The notes under the pieces were generated by a model. That model did not search any database. It was given only the letters and a program-made list of their open reading frames with translations, and was not told where the DNA came from. A stretch of DNA of 64,000 bases from Planctomycetota bacterium. GTDB lineage: Bacteria > Planctomycetota > Planctomycetia > Pirellulales > PALSA-1355. Location: contig QQVE01000002.1 in the NCBI GenBank assembly GCA_003389325.1, positions 62,001 to 126,000 of the forward strand, given 5' to 3'. How positions within the stretch are numbered: position 1 is the stretch's first letter; each line of letters opens with the position of its first letter. Below are positions 7,837 through 16,770 of this stretch, piece after piece. Made by a program: the position numbers and the translations under genes.

Positions 7837-9824
7837 TGGCGCAGCTTGCGATCCATAAGATTCTGATTGCCAACCGCGGGGAGATCGCCCGGCGGATCAT
7901 GCGCACGTGTCGCGCGATGGGCATCAGCACGGTGGCTGTGTGTTCCGACGCCGATCGCGATCAGCCGTTCGTGGCCGAGGCCGACGAGGTCGTGCTTCTG
8001 GGCGGAACGCGCCCCAGCGAGTCGTATCTGCGCGGCGAGGCGATCATCGAGGCTGCCAAGCTCACCGGTGCCGATGCGGTGCACCCCGGCTACGGGTTTC
8101 TTTCCGAGAACGCCGAGTTCGCCCGGGCGTGCCGAGAGGCGGGCATTGTTTTCATCGGCCCACCGAACGATGCCATCGCGGCCATGGGATCGAAGATCGA
8201 AGCCAAACGCCGTATGCAAAAGGCCGAAGTGCCGTTGCTGCCCACCGTGGAAGTTGCCGAGCAAAGTGCCGACGAAGTGCTTCGCCAGGTCGAGAAGCTT
8301 GGCTGGCCGGTGCTCGTCAAGGCTTCGGCCGGCGGCGGCGGGCGCGGCATGCGCATCGTGCGCGAACCGGGGCAATTCGCCGCCCAACTGGAAACGGCTC
8401 GCCAGGAGTCGCAGGCCGCCTTCGGCGACGGTACGCTGTTCGTCGAGCCCTACGTCGAGTCGGGGCGCCACGTCGAAGTGCAAGTGTTCGGCGACACGCA
8501 CGGCAACGTCGTCCACCTGTTCGAGCGCGAATGCTCGATCCAACGGCGCCACCAGAAAGTCATCGAAGAGTCCCCCTCGCCGGCGCTGAACGAACCGCTC
8601 CGCACCGCCATGACCGCGGCGGCGGTGCGGGCCGCCCGCGAAATCGGCTACGTCAATGCCGGCACGGTCGAGTTCCTGCTCACCCCCGAGGGCAAGTTTT
8701 ACTTCCTCGAGGTGAACACGCGGCTGCAAGTCGAGCATCCCGTCACCGAATGCGTCACCGGTTTCGACCTCGTAAGGCTGCAGATCCAGGTCGCGATGGG
8801 CCTTCCGCTGCCCGAGGAGATTCATCACGCCAAGCTGCACGGACACGCGATCGAGGCCCGGCTGTACGCCGAAGACCCGGCCCAGGACTATCGCCCGGCC
8901 GCGGGCCCGTTGCACCGCTTTCGCATTCCCGCGAGCGAGGGAGTGCGCGTCGATTCGGCCCTCGACGAGACGGCGGTCGTCTCGCCGTACTACGATGCGA
9001 TGCTGGCCAAGGTGATCGTGCACGCTCCCAGCCGCCAAGAGGCCGCCCGGCGCCTCGGTCGCGTCCTGCGGCAGGCACAGATTCACGGCCTGCGCACGAA
9101 CCGCGAGCTGTTGGTCCGCACGCTCGAGCATCCCGAATTCCTCGCCGGGCAAACCGATACGCATTTTCTCGAGCGTTTCGATCCCCGCGTGCTCTCGGCG
9201 CCGCTGGGCGATTCGGCCGTGGAACGCGTTCACGCTGCGGCCGCCACTTTGGCTGCGCAGGCGTGCCGTCGTCGCGAGGCGCCTGTGCTCGGATTGGCTC
9301 CCTCCGGCTGGCGCAACAATCCCTCGCAGTTCCACCAGGCCCGCTACCGCGGCACGGAGTCGGAGATACTTGTCGAATACCGGTTCCAGCGCAGCGGACT
9401 GGCTCTGCGCATCGACGGCGAGGATCAAGGCCAGGTGGGCTTCGGTGTGCTGTCGCCCGAGCAGATTCGTCTCGAAATCGGCGGCGTCGCCCGCACCTAC
9501 AACGTGCACCAGGTCGGCGACGCGTTCTACGTCGACAGTCCGCTGGGCTCGTCGGAGCTCGCCGAGATCCCGCGATTTACCGTGCCCGAGGACGAGGCGG
9601 CCGCCGGCTCGCTCGTGGCTCCGTTGCCCGGCGTGGTGCACGAGCTGCGCGTGGAGCAGGGGACCGCGGTGGCCGCGGGCGACGTGCTGCTGGTGCTCGA
9701 TTCGATGAAGATGCTGCACGAAATCGCCGCCCCGGCCGCCGGACGCGTGACGGAGCTGCGCGTCGAGTCGGGTTCGCACGTCGACGCCGGCACCGTGCTG
9801 GCCGTGATCGAAGAAACCTCCTGA
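7836..9824 (+). CDS. Acyl-CoA carboxylase biotin carboxylase/BCCP (alpha) subunit
   Basis: The 662-residue product fuses biotin carboxylase and the biotin carrier domain, like methylcrotonyl-CoA carboxylase alpha. ATG 7836 is chosen because ILIANRGEIARRI follows within a few residues; the frame open upstream is not coding. Visible motifs are the ATP-grasp glycine loop KASAGGGGRGMRI, ERECSIQRRHQK, EVNTRLQVEHPVTE and the C-terminal VLDSMKMLHE, in which Lys625 is the biotin attachment site. It forms a complex with the beta subunit encoded at 5549-7153. A biotin ligase is not in the window. The start overlaps the preceding membrane protein stop by one base. Confidence 0.93.
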   Translation: MAQLAIHKILIANRGEIARRIMRTCRAMGISTVAVCSDADRDQPFVAEADEVVLLGGTRPSESYLRGEAIIEAAKLTGADAVHPGYGFLSENAEFARACREAGIVFIGPPNDAIAAMGSKIEAKRRMQKAEVPLLPTVEVAEQSADEVLRQVEKLGWPVLVKASAGGGGRGMRIVREPGQFAAQLETARQESQAAFGDGTLFVEPYVESGRHVEVQVFGDTHGNVVHLFERECSIQRRHQKVIEESPSPALNEPLRTAMTAAAVRAAREIGYVNAGTVEFLLTPEGKFYFLEVNTRLQVEHPVTECVTGFDLVRLQIQVAMGLPLPEEIHHAKLHGHAIEARLYAEDPAQDYRPAAGPLHRFRIPASEGVRVDSALDETAVVSPYYDAMLAKVIVHAPSRQEAARRLGRVLRQAQIHGLRTNRELLVRTLEHPEFLAGQTDTHFLERFDPRVLSAPLGDSAVERVHAAAATLAAQACRRREAPVLGLAPSGWRNNPSQFHQARYRGTESEILVEYRFQRSGLALRIDGEDQGQVGFGVLSPEQIRLEIGGVARTYNVHQVGDAFYVDSPLGSSELAEIPRFTVPEDEAAAGSLVAPLPGVVHELRVEQGTAVAAGDVLLVLDSMKMLHEIAAPAAGRVTELRVESGSHVDAGTVLAVIEETS

Positions 9825-9843
9825 TATCGGAAAGAGTGCTGCG

Positions 9844-11607
9844 ATGTCCGAGCCGCTCCGCATTGCGAATTGCTCCGGCTTCTACGGCGATCGCCTGGCC
9901 GCCGCGCGCGAAATGGTCTGCGGCGGGCCGATCGACTTCCTCACCGGCGATTACCTTGCCGAGCTGACGATGATGATCCTCTGGAAGTCGCAGCAAAAGA
10001 ACGAGTCGCTGGGCTACGCCGTCACCTTTCTCAAGCAGATGGAAGACATCCTGGGCGAGGCGCTCGAGCGCGGCGTGAAGATCGTCACCAACGCCGGCGG
10101 ACTGAACCCCGCCGGGCTGACCGAGCAACTGCGGGCATTATGCGACCGGCTGGGTCTCGAGGCGAAGATCCTGCACATCGAGGGCGACGACCTGATGCCG
10201 CAGTTGCCCGCCCTGGCCGAAGCCGGGCACAAGCTCGAGAACCTCGACACGGGTCAGCCGCTGGCCGAATTGGGCGCCAAACCGCTCACGGCCAACGCCT
10301 ATCTCGGCGCGTGGGGCATCGTCGAGGCGCTCAATCAGGGGGCCAACATCGTCGTCTGTCCCCGCGTCACCGACGCTTCGGTCGTGGTCGGTCCCGCAGC
10401 CTGGCACTTCGGCTGGCAACGCGACGATTGGGATAAGTTGGCAGGCGCCGTCGCGGCAGCGCACGTGATCGAGTGCGGCACGCAGTGCACCGGCGGCAAC
10501 TATGCGTTTTTCCAGGAAGTGCCGGGACTGGAGCACCCGGGCTTTCCCATTGCCGAAATGGACGCCGACGGATCGAGCGTCATCACGAAGCACGAGGGCA
10601 CCGGCGGCCTGGTCTCGGTGGGCACGGTCACCGCGCAATTGCTCTACGAAATCGACAAACCTCGCTACGCCAATCCCGACGTCGTGGCCCGCTTTGATAC
10701 CGTCCGCCTCGCGCAAGAAGGGCCCGATCGCGTGCGCATCTCGGACGTGCGTGGCGAGCCGGCCCCGCCGACGACAAAGGTGTGCCTCAACTATCTCGGC
10801 GGCTACCGCAACCAGATGACGTTCGTGCTCACCGGGCTCGACATCGAGGAAAAGGCCGCCTTGGTCGAGCGCACGCTCCGCCACGAGATCGACGTGAGCA
10901 AGTACGATTTCTTCGACGTCGACCTGGCCCGCACCGACAAGCCGAACGCCGCGACCAACCAGGAGGCCTCCGCGCTGTTGAAGGTCACAGTCAAGAGTGG
11001 CGACGCCAAGCTCGCCGGCCGGGCGTTCTCGAGCAAGGTGGTCGAAATGGTCCTGGCCAATTACCCGGGATTTTTCTGCACGACCGTGCCGACCGACGCC
11101 AGCCCGTTCGGCGTGTACTGGCCGACGCTCGTTCCCTCGGAGATCCCGCCGCACGCGGTGGTGCTCGAAGACGGCACGCGCATCGCCGTTCCGCCCACGG
11201 CGGCGGCAGGGCAGGGCAAGCCGATCGAAGCGCCCTCGATCGAACTTCCGCCGGCGCCCTCGGGTTCGACGCGCGCCGTGCCGTTGGGCGCTGTGTTTGG
11301 CGCCCGCAGCGGCGACAAGGGGGGCAACGCCAACGTGGGCCTGTGGGCCCGCGACGTGCAGGCCTATGCCTGGCTGAAGGAGAACCTCACGCCCGACCGG
11401 TTTCGCCAACTCGTCCCCGAGGCCGCAAAGCTCGAAGTCCGCCGTTTCGAGTTCCCCAACCTGCTGGCGCTCAACTTCGTCGTGGTCGGACTGTTGGGCG
11501 AAGGCGTGGCCTCGAGCGTCCGGTTCGACCCGCAGGCCAAGAGCCTGGGCGAGTACGTCCGCTCGCGCGTCGTCGAGATGCCCGAGGTATTGTTGGCGGC
11601 GGATTAG
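9844..11607 (+). CDS. AtuA-family protein (DUF1446 plus AtuA-like ferredoxin-fold domain)
   Basis: This 587-residue protein has the DUF1446 domain over about residues 5-450 (IANCSGFYGDRLAAAREMV near the start, VTNAGGLNPAGL, CPRVTDASVVVGPA). A small C-terminal domain over about residues 478-580 starts with FGARSGDKGGNANVG. AtuA is the first gene of the acyclic terpene utilisation cluster in Pseudomonas and its reaction is not known to me. Here it lies 19 bases after the biotin carboxylase, so it is probably co-transcribed. Co-occurrence with a dehydrogenase, carboxylase and hydratase of the liu/atu type supports a role on the carboxylated CoA thioester. The exact function is open. Confidence 0.88.
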   Translation: MSEPLRIANCSGFYGDRLAAAREMVCGGPIDFLTGDYLAELTMMILWKSQQKNESLGYAVTFLKQMEDILGEALERGVKIVTNAGGLNPAGLTEQLRALCDRLGLEAKILHIEGDDLMPQLPALAEAGHKLENLDTGQPLAELGAKPLTANAYLGAWGIVEALNQGANIVVCPRVTDASVVVGPAAWHFGWQRDDWDKLAGAVAAAHVIECGTQCTGGNYAFFQEVPGLEHPGFPIAEMDADGSSVITKHEGTGGLVSVGTVTAQLLYEIDKPRYANPDVVARFDTVRLAQEGPDRVRISDVRGEPAPPTTKVCLNYLGGYRNQMTFVLTGLDIEEKAALVERTLRHEIDVSKYDFFDVDLARTDKPNAATNQEASALLKVTVKSGDAKLAGRAFSSKVVEMVLANYPGFFCTTVPTDASPFGVYWPTLVPSEIPPHAVVLEDGTRIAVPPTAAAGQGKPIEAPSIELPPAPSGSTRAVPLGAVFGARSGDKGGNANVGLWARDVQAYAWLKENLTPDRFRQLVPEAAKLEVRRFEFPNLLALNFVVVGLLGEGVASSVRFDPQAKSLGEYVRSRVVEMPEVLLAAD

Positions 11608-12116
11608 CCACGTGCAACTTTGCTGCTTCCAACTTCGCCGACGGGGCTGCGATTGTGCCGCAGAAGGTGAGCCTCGATGCCGCTCGGGTGGGCTTTGCGA
11701 CGGGCCCTGACCAGCCTCCGCTGGTTGAACCAATAGCCCAAAATACCTCCGCCCAAAGCAGGGATCGCGCCAAGAATGAGTACGACAGGAAACAACATGA
11801 CCCACCACACGAGAAAACCCAGCAGCGGGTTCGAGGACACTGCCTCTCCGTAGATCGCGGCCATCAGGGCCCAGGGCAGCGGTGCGAGCGCTGCCGCCAC
11901 GGGTGGCGCTTGCAGCAGCTCCTTGGAGGACCGGACATGACTTCCAACGACAACACCGACAAAGAACGGCGTTGCTACAAAGAGCACCCACGACCACAAC
12001 AGCATCGGCTCGGCCCACGGTAGGGCGAGTGCCGAGGCGACCACGGCGGTCGAGACAAGCAGGCCCGCCAGGCTAAACTGGACGCGTTTTCGTCGTGTGG
12101 CTGTGAGACCGCTCAT
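11604..12116 (-). CDS. Small membrane protein with FSL N-terminal motif
   Basis: This protein of 170 residues has about four hydrophobic segments. The N-terminus reads RKRVQFSLAGLLVST, resembling the FSLRTLL-type opening that recurs in planctomycete membrane proteins of unknown role. The tail is basic and polar (RRLVRARRKAHPSG). It is convergent with the AtuA gene and the two stop codons overlap by four bases. No enzymatic motif is visible and I do not assign a function. Confidence 0.6.
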   Translation of the reverse strand: MSGLTATRRKRVQFSLAGLLVSTAVVASALALPWAEPMLLWSWVLFVATPFFVGVVVGSHVRSSKELLQAPPVAAALAPLPWALMAAIYGEAVSSNPLLGFLVWWVMLFPVVLILGAIPALGGGILGYWFNQRRLVRARRKAHPSGIEAHLLRHNRSPVGEVGSSKVARG

Positions 12117-12284
12117 ACATCCAGTTTATCCGAAGTTGAAAAAGACAGCCTCGTATCGACGCGAACCTCTTCGGGCTTTTGGCGTCGCACTCTCGTCTGG
12201 GCGACCCGGGTGCCGTATCCTAGTGAACGCGGTCCGCATGCTGCGGCGCTGTCTCTATCCCAACCCCGAACTTCACCTGCTCGT

Positions 12285-13469
12285 ATGTCCCTCCCGCTTA
12301 GCAACATTCGCGTTCTCGACTTTGGCCGCTATATCGCCGGTCCCTATGCCGCCATGATGCTGGCCGATTTCGGGGCCGACGTGATTCGCATCGAGCGCCG
12401 CGACGGCGGCGAAGACCGCACGCTGGGCCCGGTGACCGATAGCGGCGAGGGCGGGCTGTTTCTCAATCTCAATCGCAACAAGCGCGGCATGACGCTCGAT
12501 CCCGGCCATGCCCGCGCCGGCGAGGTGCTCGCTCCGCTGGTGAAGTCGGCCGACATCGTCGTGGCCAACTTGCCGGTGGGCGTGCTCCTGAAGATCGGGC
12601 TCGACTACGATTCGCTCCGGGCCATCAAGCCGGACATCATTCTGGTGATGCCCTCGGCCTTTGGGCCCGACGGGCCGTATCGCGATCGCATCGGCTTCGA
12701 CGGCGTGGCCCAGGCCATGAGCGGCGCCATGACGCTGACCGGCCTGCCCGAGATGCCGATGCGCAGCGTCGTCTCTTGGGTCGACTACGGCACGGCGCTG
12801 CACGCGGCCTTCGGCGCCATGGCGGCCCTGCTGCATCGCCAGCAAACCGGCGAAGGTCAGGCCGTGGACGTGTCGCTGCTGACCACTAGCGCCACGTTCA
12901 TGACGCCCTTTCTGATGGAACGCCAGCTCACCGGCACTCAGCGACAAGGGCAGGGCAACGCCGCCTTCTACACGGCTCCCAGCGATGCCTATCAGACCCG
13001 CGACGGCTGGATCCTGGTGCCCACGATCGGCAATCCGATGTTTCGCCGCTGGGCTCGGCTGGTCGGCCGAGAGGACCTGATCGACGATCCCCGCTGCCGC
13101 GACGACATCGCCCGCGGCGACAACTACCACCTGATCGGCGAAGCCATGAATGCCTGGTGCTCGACGCGCACCAGCGCCGAAGCCCTGGCCGAGCTCGAAG
13201 CGGCCCGCGTGCCCTGCGGCCCGGTGAACGACCTGGACGAGTTGCTCGCCGACCCGCAAGTGCAAGCCCGCGGCATCTTCGAGGACGTCGCGTTCGCCGG
13301 CCACTCCACTCCGCTGCCGCTGGCCGGCCCGCCGGTGCGGCTCAGCGCGAGTCCGGGCAGCGTCCGCCGCCCCCCGCCCCGGTTGAGCGAGCACACAGAT
13401 GAAGTACTTGGCGAGCTCGGCTTCGATGCCGACGCAGTTGCGATGCTGCGGACGGAGGGAGTGGTTTGA
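12285..13469 (+). CDS. CaiB/BaiF-type CoA transferase
   Basis: This is a class III CoA transferase of 394 residues, moving CoA between carboxylic acids through an enzyme-bound mixed anhydride. ATG 12285 is preferred because the family N-terminus (LSNIRVLDFGRYIAGPYAAM) follows directly. The catalytic Asp is Asp167 in SWVDYGTALHA. Other family features are ADFGADVIRIE, NLNRNKRGMTLD and the C-terminal ARVPCGPVNDLDEL. It could activate or recycle the acid used by the adjacent carboxylase pathway, offering an alternative to the ligase at base 1. The donor and acceptor cannot be told from sequence. Confidence 0.92.
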   Translation: MSLPLSNIRVLDFGRYIAGPYAAMMLADFGADVIRIERRDGGEDRTLGPVTDSGEGGLFLNLNRNKRGMTLDPGHARAGEVLAPLVKSADIVVANLPVGVLLKIGLDYDSLRAIKPDIILVMPSAFGPDGPYRDRIGFDGVAQAMSGAMTLTGLPEMPMRSVVSWVDYGTALHAAFGAMAALLHRQQTGEGQAVDVSLLTTSATFMTPFLMERQLTGTQRQGQGNAAFYTAPSDAYQTRDGWILVPTIGNPMFRRWARLVGREDLIDDPRCRDDIARGDNYHLIGEAMNAWCSTRTSAEALAELEAARVPCGPVNDLDELLADPQVQARGIFEDVAFAGHSTPLPLAGPPVRLSASPGSVRRPPPRLSEHTDEVLGELGFDADAVAMLRTEGVV

Positions 13470-13616
13470 GCGGTTGCTGTAAAGGCCGTGGGTTCTTCCT
13501 TTTCGATTCATGACCTCCAGGTGCAATCCGCTATTCTGTCAGCCAACGGGAGATCCGAAGGGCGTCTCGCCAGGAACGACTCCCTGATCGAATGCCGCAG
13601 CGAAAACGGAGCACGC

Positions 13617-14108
13617 ATGGCGAAAAGAACGCGACCCCAGATCGATAAGGCCCCCCTGCCGGTTATCGGTTGGAGGGAATGGATTGCCCTGCCCGAACTC
13701 GGCATCGAGCAGATCAAGGCCAAGGTCGACACGGGTGCCCGGTCTTCGGCGTTGCACGCGTTCGACGTGGAGACGTTCCAGCGGCACGGGAAGGAAATGG
13801 TGCGCTTTAAGGTGCACCCGCAACAGCGAAGCAGCAAGCAGACCATCGTGGCCGAGGCGGAAGTACTCGAGTATCGAAGTGTCAGGAGCTCGGGCGGCCA
13901 TCAGAGCAGGCGACCGGTGATCGTGACGACAGTGCAACTGCTCGGCCGCACGTGGCAGATCGAACTGACTTTGGCCCCGCGCGACGAGATGGGGTTTCGC
14001 ATGCTCCTGGGCCGCGAGGCGACCAGGCGACAAGTGCTTGTCGATCCTGGCCGCTCGTATCGAAACGGCCGGCCCGCCCGGCCCAAACGCAAAAAAAAGA
14101 GACAGTGA
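13617..14108 (+). CDS. RimB-like retropepsin (ATP-dependent zinc protease family)
   Basis: The 163-residue protein belongs to the single-domain retropepsin-like family once called ATP-dependent zinc protease (DUF785). The aspartic protease motif KVDTGARSSALHA has Asp38, and the second conserved strand is VTTVQLLGRTWQIELTL followed by MLLGREA. In Pseudomonas a related protein, RimB, removes glutamate tails added by RimK. Here a RimK-like ligase and an AstE-like hydrolase follow on the opposite strand, which supports the same theme. The tail ends in a lysine-rich stretch (RPKRKKKRQ). I chose ATG 13617; upstream in-frame codons look non-coding. Confidence 0.85.
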   Translation: MAKRTRPQIDKAPLPVIGWREWIALPELGIEQIKAKVDTGARSSALHAFDVETFQRHGKEMVRFKVHPQQRSSKQTIVAEAEVLEYRSVRSSGGHQSRRPVIVTTVQLLGRTWQIELTLAPRDEMGFRMLLGREATRRQVLVDPGRSYRNGRPARPKRKKKRQ

Positions 14109-14136
14109 CGGTCGGCCGCCGACGCGCCATCCGCGA

Positions 14137-15207
14137 TCAGCTTTCCGGCGGCTCGGGGATCGTAATGTTCGTCGCCAGATCATCGACGACCTTGTCGTGC
14201 AATCGATCCGCCGATAGCCGTTTGCGAAGTCTCTCGATATCTTCCGCGCTCTCGGGAAGTTGGCCCAGGTGGCAGACCGGTTCGCCCGGGCTGACGGTCG
14301 GTGAGGTCGATAGGCCAATCACGAGCGCATCGAAAGGGGACCGTTGCACGTTCTGCTCGCATCCCAGCAGACTCGCGTTCGTGGCGATGGGCATCCCCTT
14401 TGCCACGATATCTCCCGGTGCCACATGGAACTCGAGAAACCCGCCGCGATCCGCGCGAACCCACTTTGTCTTCTTGACGACAAGGGGCTGTGCCGAACGG
14501 TTGGGCGGCTCGTCCAGCATGCCAAGTTCGACGAGCACGTTGCGGATTCCGCGGATGGCCGATTCGATGATGCCAGGCTCGACTTTCGAGACTTCGCCTC
14601 CCTCGTACACGATGGTGGGGCAGCCGGCCGCGCACGCCTCACGACGAAGCGAACCTTGAGGCCCTTTGCCGATGATCGTGACCTGCGCGCCGAACGCTTG
14701 GGCCAGCCGCTCCACTCCTGGATCGGCGAGGTCCGCGCGGATGTTCGGGAAGTTGGTACGACGGATGGCCGCCGTATGCAGATCGATTCCGAAGTCGCTT
14801 CGCGCCACGATCTCGCCGAAGATCAGCTTGGCCATCCGGCTGGTCTGGCTGCCGGTTGCCGACCCGGGGAAGGAGCGGTTCAGATCGCGACGGTCGGGCA
14901 GATAGCGCGAGTGACGGTCAAAACCCAAAACGTTGAGCACCGGTACGAGAATCAAGCTCCCGGCGCAGAGCTGCAGATGCTCGTCCGTCACGAGCGTTCG
15001 AATCGCACCGGTCCCGTTGATTTCGTCGCCGTGGATGGCAGCAGTGACGAAAACCGTCGGACCGTCGGACTTCCCCCGGCGTACTTGCAACGGAATCTTC
15101 ACCGTCGCCCCGCTGTAGCTTTCGCTGACGTCGAGGAAAACGTTGCGGCATTCACCGGGAGGGACCTCGGTGCCGCTCCAATTGCTGATCGTGCGAATGT
15201 CGCTCAT
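14137..15207 (-). CDS. AstE/aspartoacylase-like zinc hydrolase
   Basis: The product has 356 residues. It belongs to the succinylglutamate desuccinylase/aspartoacylase family of M14-like zinc carboxypeptidase-fold enzymes, which cleave amide bonds at the carboxylate end of small substrates. Zinc ligands are His59 and Glu62 in AAIHGDEING and probably His144 in IDLHTAA; VYEGGE later may carry the catalytic Glu. It lies 48 bases downstream of the RimK-like gene on the same strand and is convergent with the retropepsin gene. Together they suggest addition and trimming of an amino-acid or peptide tag. Family members of this length usually act on small N-acylated amino acids, so the substrate remains open. 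Confidence 0.87.
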   Translation of the reverse strand: MSDIRTISNWSGTEVPPGECRNVFLDVSESYSGATVKIPLQVRRGKSDGPTVFVTAAIHGDEINGTGAIRTLVTDEHLQLCAGSLILVPVLNVLGFDRHSRYLPDRRDLNRSFPGSATGSQTSRMAKLIFGEIVARSDFGIDLHTAAIRRTNFPNIRADLADPGVERLAQAFGAQVTIIGKGPQGSLRREACAAGCPTIVYEGGEVSKVEPGIIESAIRGIRNVLVELGMLDEPPNRSAQPLVVKKTKWVRADRGGFLEFHVAPGDIVAKGMPIATNASLLGCEQNVQRSPFDALVIGLSTSPTVSPGEPVCHLGQLPESAEDIERLRKRLSADRLHDKVVDDLATNITIPEPPES

Positions 15208-15255
15208 CGGTACGGTCGACTCTGGTTCCGCTGTGCTAGACGAACTGCGCTAGAT

Positions 15256-16446
15256 TCAGGACTGTGAATCGGGCTTCAACTCCTTAACCTTGGGCCGGCG
15301 AGCACGTTTCGCGCGAGCTGGTACGAGATCGCGCATCGAGTCCAGCCGCCCAAAGCACAGCAATCGATCGCCGGCCCGCAGCTCTCGGTCGGCCCGCGGG
15401 TTCGGAATCACCGTCGCGTCGTGGTGAAGCGTCAGCACGTTGATGTCCTTTTGTCGCAGCCCGGAGTCGGCGATCGTCTTGCCGATATACTGCGAGCCCT
15501 CGGGGACGTGCAACTCGGCTACGCCGTATCCGGTGCTGACGGTCAATCGTTGACGAATGTCGAGTTCCGGGAAGTCGACCTGGGCGGCAATATAGTCGAC
15601 GATGGCTCCCGCCACATCCAGCTTCGTGGCCGCTTCGATGCCCTCCAGCCCCGGCGACGAGTTGACTTCGATGATTTGAGGTCCGTGTTTCCCTTCCAGC
15701 ATGTCCACGCCAGCTACGCGCAGGCCCATGATCTGGGCCGCTTGAACGGCGACCTTGCGATAATGATCGTCGAGTTCAATCGGCTCGACCCGGCCACCAC
15801 GGTGAACGTTGCTGCGAAATTCCTGATCCTGCGCCCTGCGTCGCATCGCGGCGACGACTTGATCTCCGACTACCAGCGCGCGGACATCACGACCCTTGCT
15901 CTCGGCGACAAACTTTTGCACCAGCACGTTCTGCTTGGTGAACTGCAGGGTCTCGATAATCGCCTCAGCAATCTTGACGCTATCGGCCAGGATCACGCCC
16001 ACTCCCTGGGTTCCTTCCAACAGCTTGATGATCACTGGGGCGCCACCCACGCGTTCGATCGCCGGCAACACATCGGACCGGTCGCGCACGAACGTCGTGC
16101 GCGGCATGCCAATATGATGACGACTAAGGATCTGGAGCGATCGCAACTTGTCCCGCGAGTTCATGATCCCATTGGACGAATTCGCGCAGTAGACGCCCAT
16201 CTGTTCGAACTGGCGAACCACGGCTGTGCCAAAGTAAGTGATCGACGCACCGATTCTCGGCAAGACGGCGTCGTAGCTGCTCAGTTGTTTGGTGCGAAAA
16301 AACAGCTCCGGGATGCCGGCCTGCAAGTCGATCGCGAACTTGACGGTGTTCAGAACCTTGACCTTGTGTTCACGCTGCAGTGCCGCCTCGCGCAGGCGTT
16401 TCGTGCTGTAACATCCCGGGCTCCGCGAGAGAATCGCCAGTTTCAT
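15256..16446 (-). CDS. rimK: RimK-like ATP-grasp ligase with C-terminal TrkA-C domain
   Basis: The 396-residue protein has a RimK-type body over about residues 1-290: N-terminal MKLAILSRSP, SRDKLRSLQIL, the ATP-grasp segment APVIIKLLEGTQGVGV, and the metal-binding IIEVNSSPGLEGIE. RimK adds glutamates to the C-terminus of ribosomal protein S6, and relatives ligate other amino acids. About residues 305-380 form an extra domain resembling TrkA-C/RCK-C (ELHVPEGSQYIGKTIADSG, then RELRAGDRLLCFG), which in other proteins binds small ligands. Typical S6-modifying RimK is about 300 residues, so the extra domain may make activity ligand-controlled. It is followed by the AstE-like gene in one transcript. 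Confidence 0.85.
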   Translation of the reverse strand: MKLAILSRSPGCYSTKRLREAALQREHKVKVLNTVKFAIDLQAGIPELFFRTKQLSSYDAVLPRIGASITYFGTAVVRQFEQMGVYCANSSNGIMNSRDKLRSLQILSRHHIGMPRTTFVRDRSDVLPAIERVGGAPVIIKLLEGTQGVGVILADSVKIAEAIIETLQFTKQNVLVQKFVAESKGRDVRALVVGDQVVAAMRRRAQDQEFRSNVHRGGRVEPIELDDHYRKVAVQAAQIMGLRVAGVDMLEGKHGPQIIEVNSSPGLEGIEAATKLDVAGAIVDYIAAQVDFPELDIRQRLTVSTGYGVAELHVPEGSQYIGKTIADSGLRQKDINVLTLHHDATVIPNPRADRELRAGDRLLCFGRLDSMRDLVPARAKRARRPKVKELKPDSQS

Positions 16447-16770
16447 TGTTGTTCCCTTGTCCCATTGCTTAGGTGCGCCACTGGGTCCTGCCCCGCCAGT
16501 GTGTCGTCGGCATTCTATCGCTCAGGAATCAAACCGTCCGAGGCGAGTTGTGTACGTTGGGGGTGGCCGGCTGAGTTCCCCCCGCCGATTCGTTCATCGG
16601 GTCGACTCAACCCGTCAAAACTGAGCGTGCCAATGAATGGCAGTAAACTTGCATGGCTTACGGGTTTCGGCTTGACGGGTAAATCCGCGAGGGCGTGGTG
16701 GCATACGCAATTGTCTGCAGCGCGCTCGCCTGGCCTGTGCACGCTGCTCTCGAAACCGCCCCACGACACG
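16447..16770. other. Gene-free interval of 324 bases
   Basis: This interval lies upstream of the rimK-like gene and downstream of the membrane protein gene, both on the minus strand. It probably holds the rimK promoter, but no clear -35/-10 pair stands out. A 9-base inverted repeat (ACCCGTCAA / TTGACGGGT) lies near 16609 and 16672. An 84-codon open frame on the minus strand (16515-16769) shows no recognisable protein features. Nothing else was seen. Confidence 0.4.

Noticed and set aside
7803..9863. A 686-codon minus-strand open frame
   Set aside because: It is antisense to the biotin carboxylase gene, whose motifs are clear on the plus strand.
16515..16769. An 84-codon open frame upstream of the rimK-like gene interval
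   Set aside because: No domain, no plausible ribosome binding site, and it abuts the membrane protein's end without conserved features.
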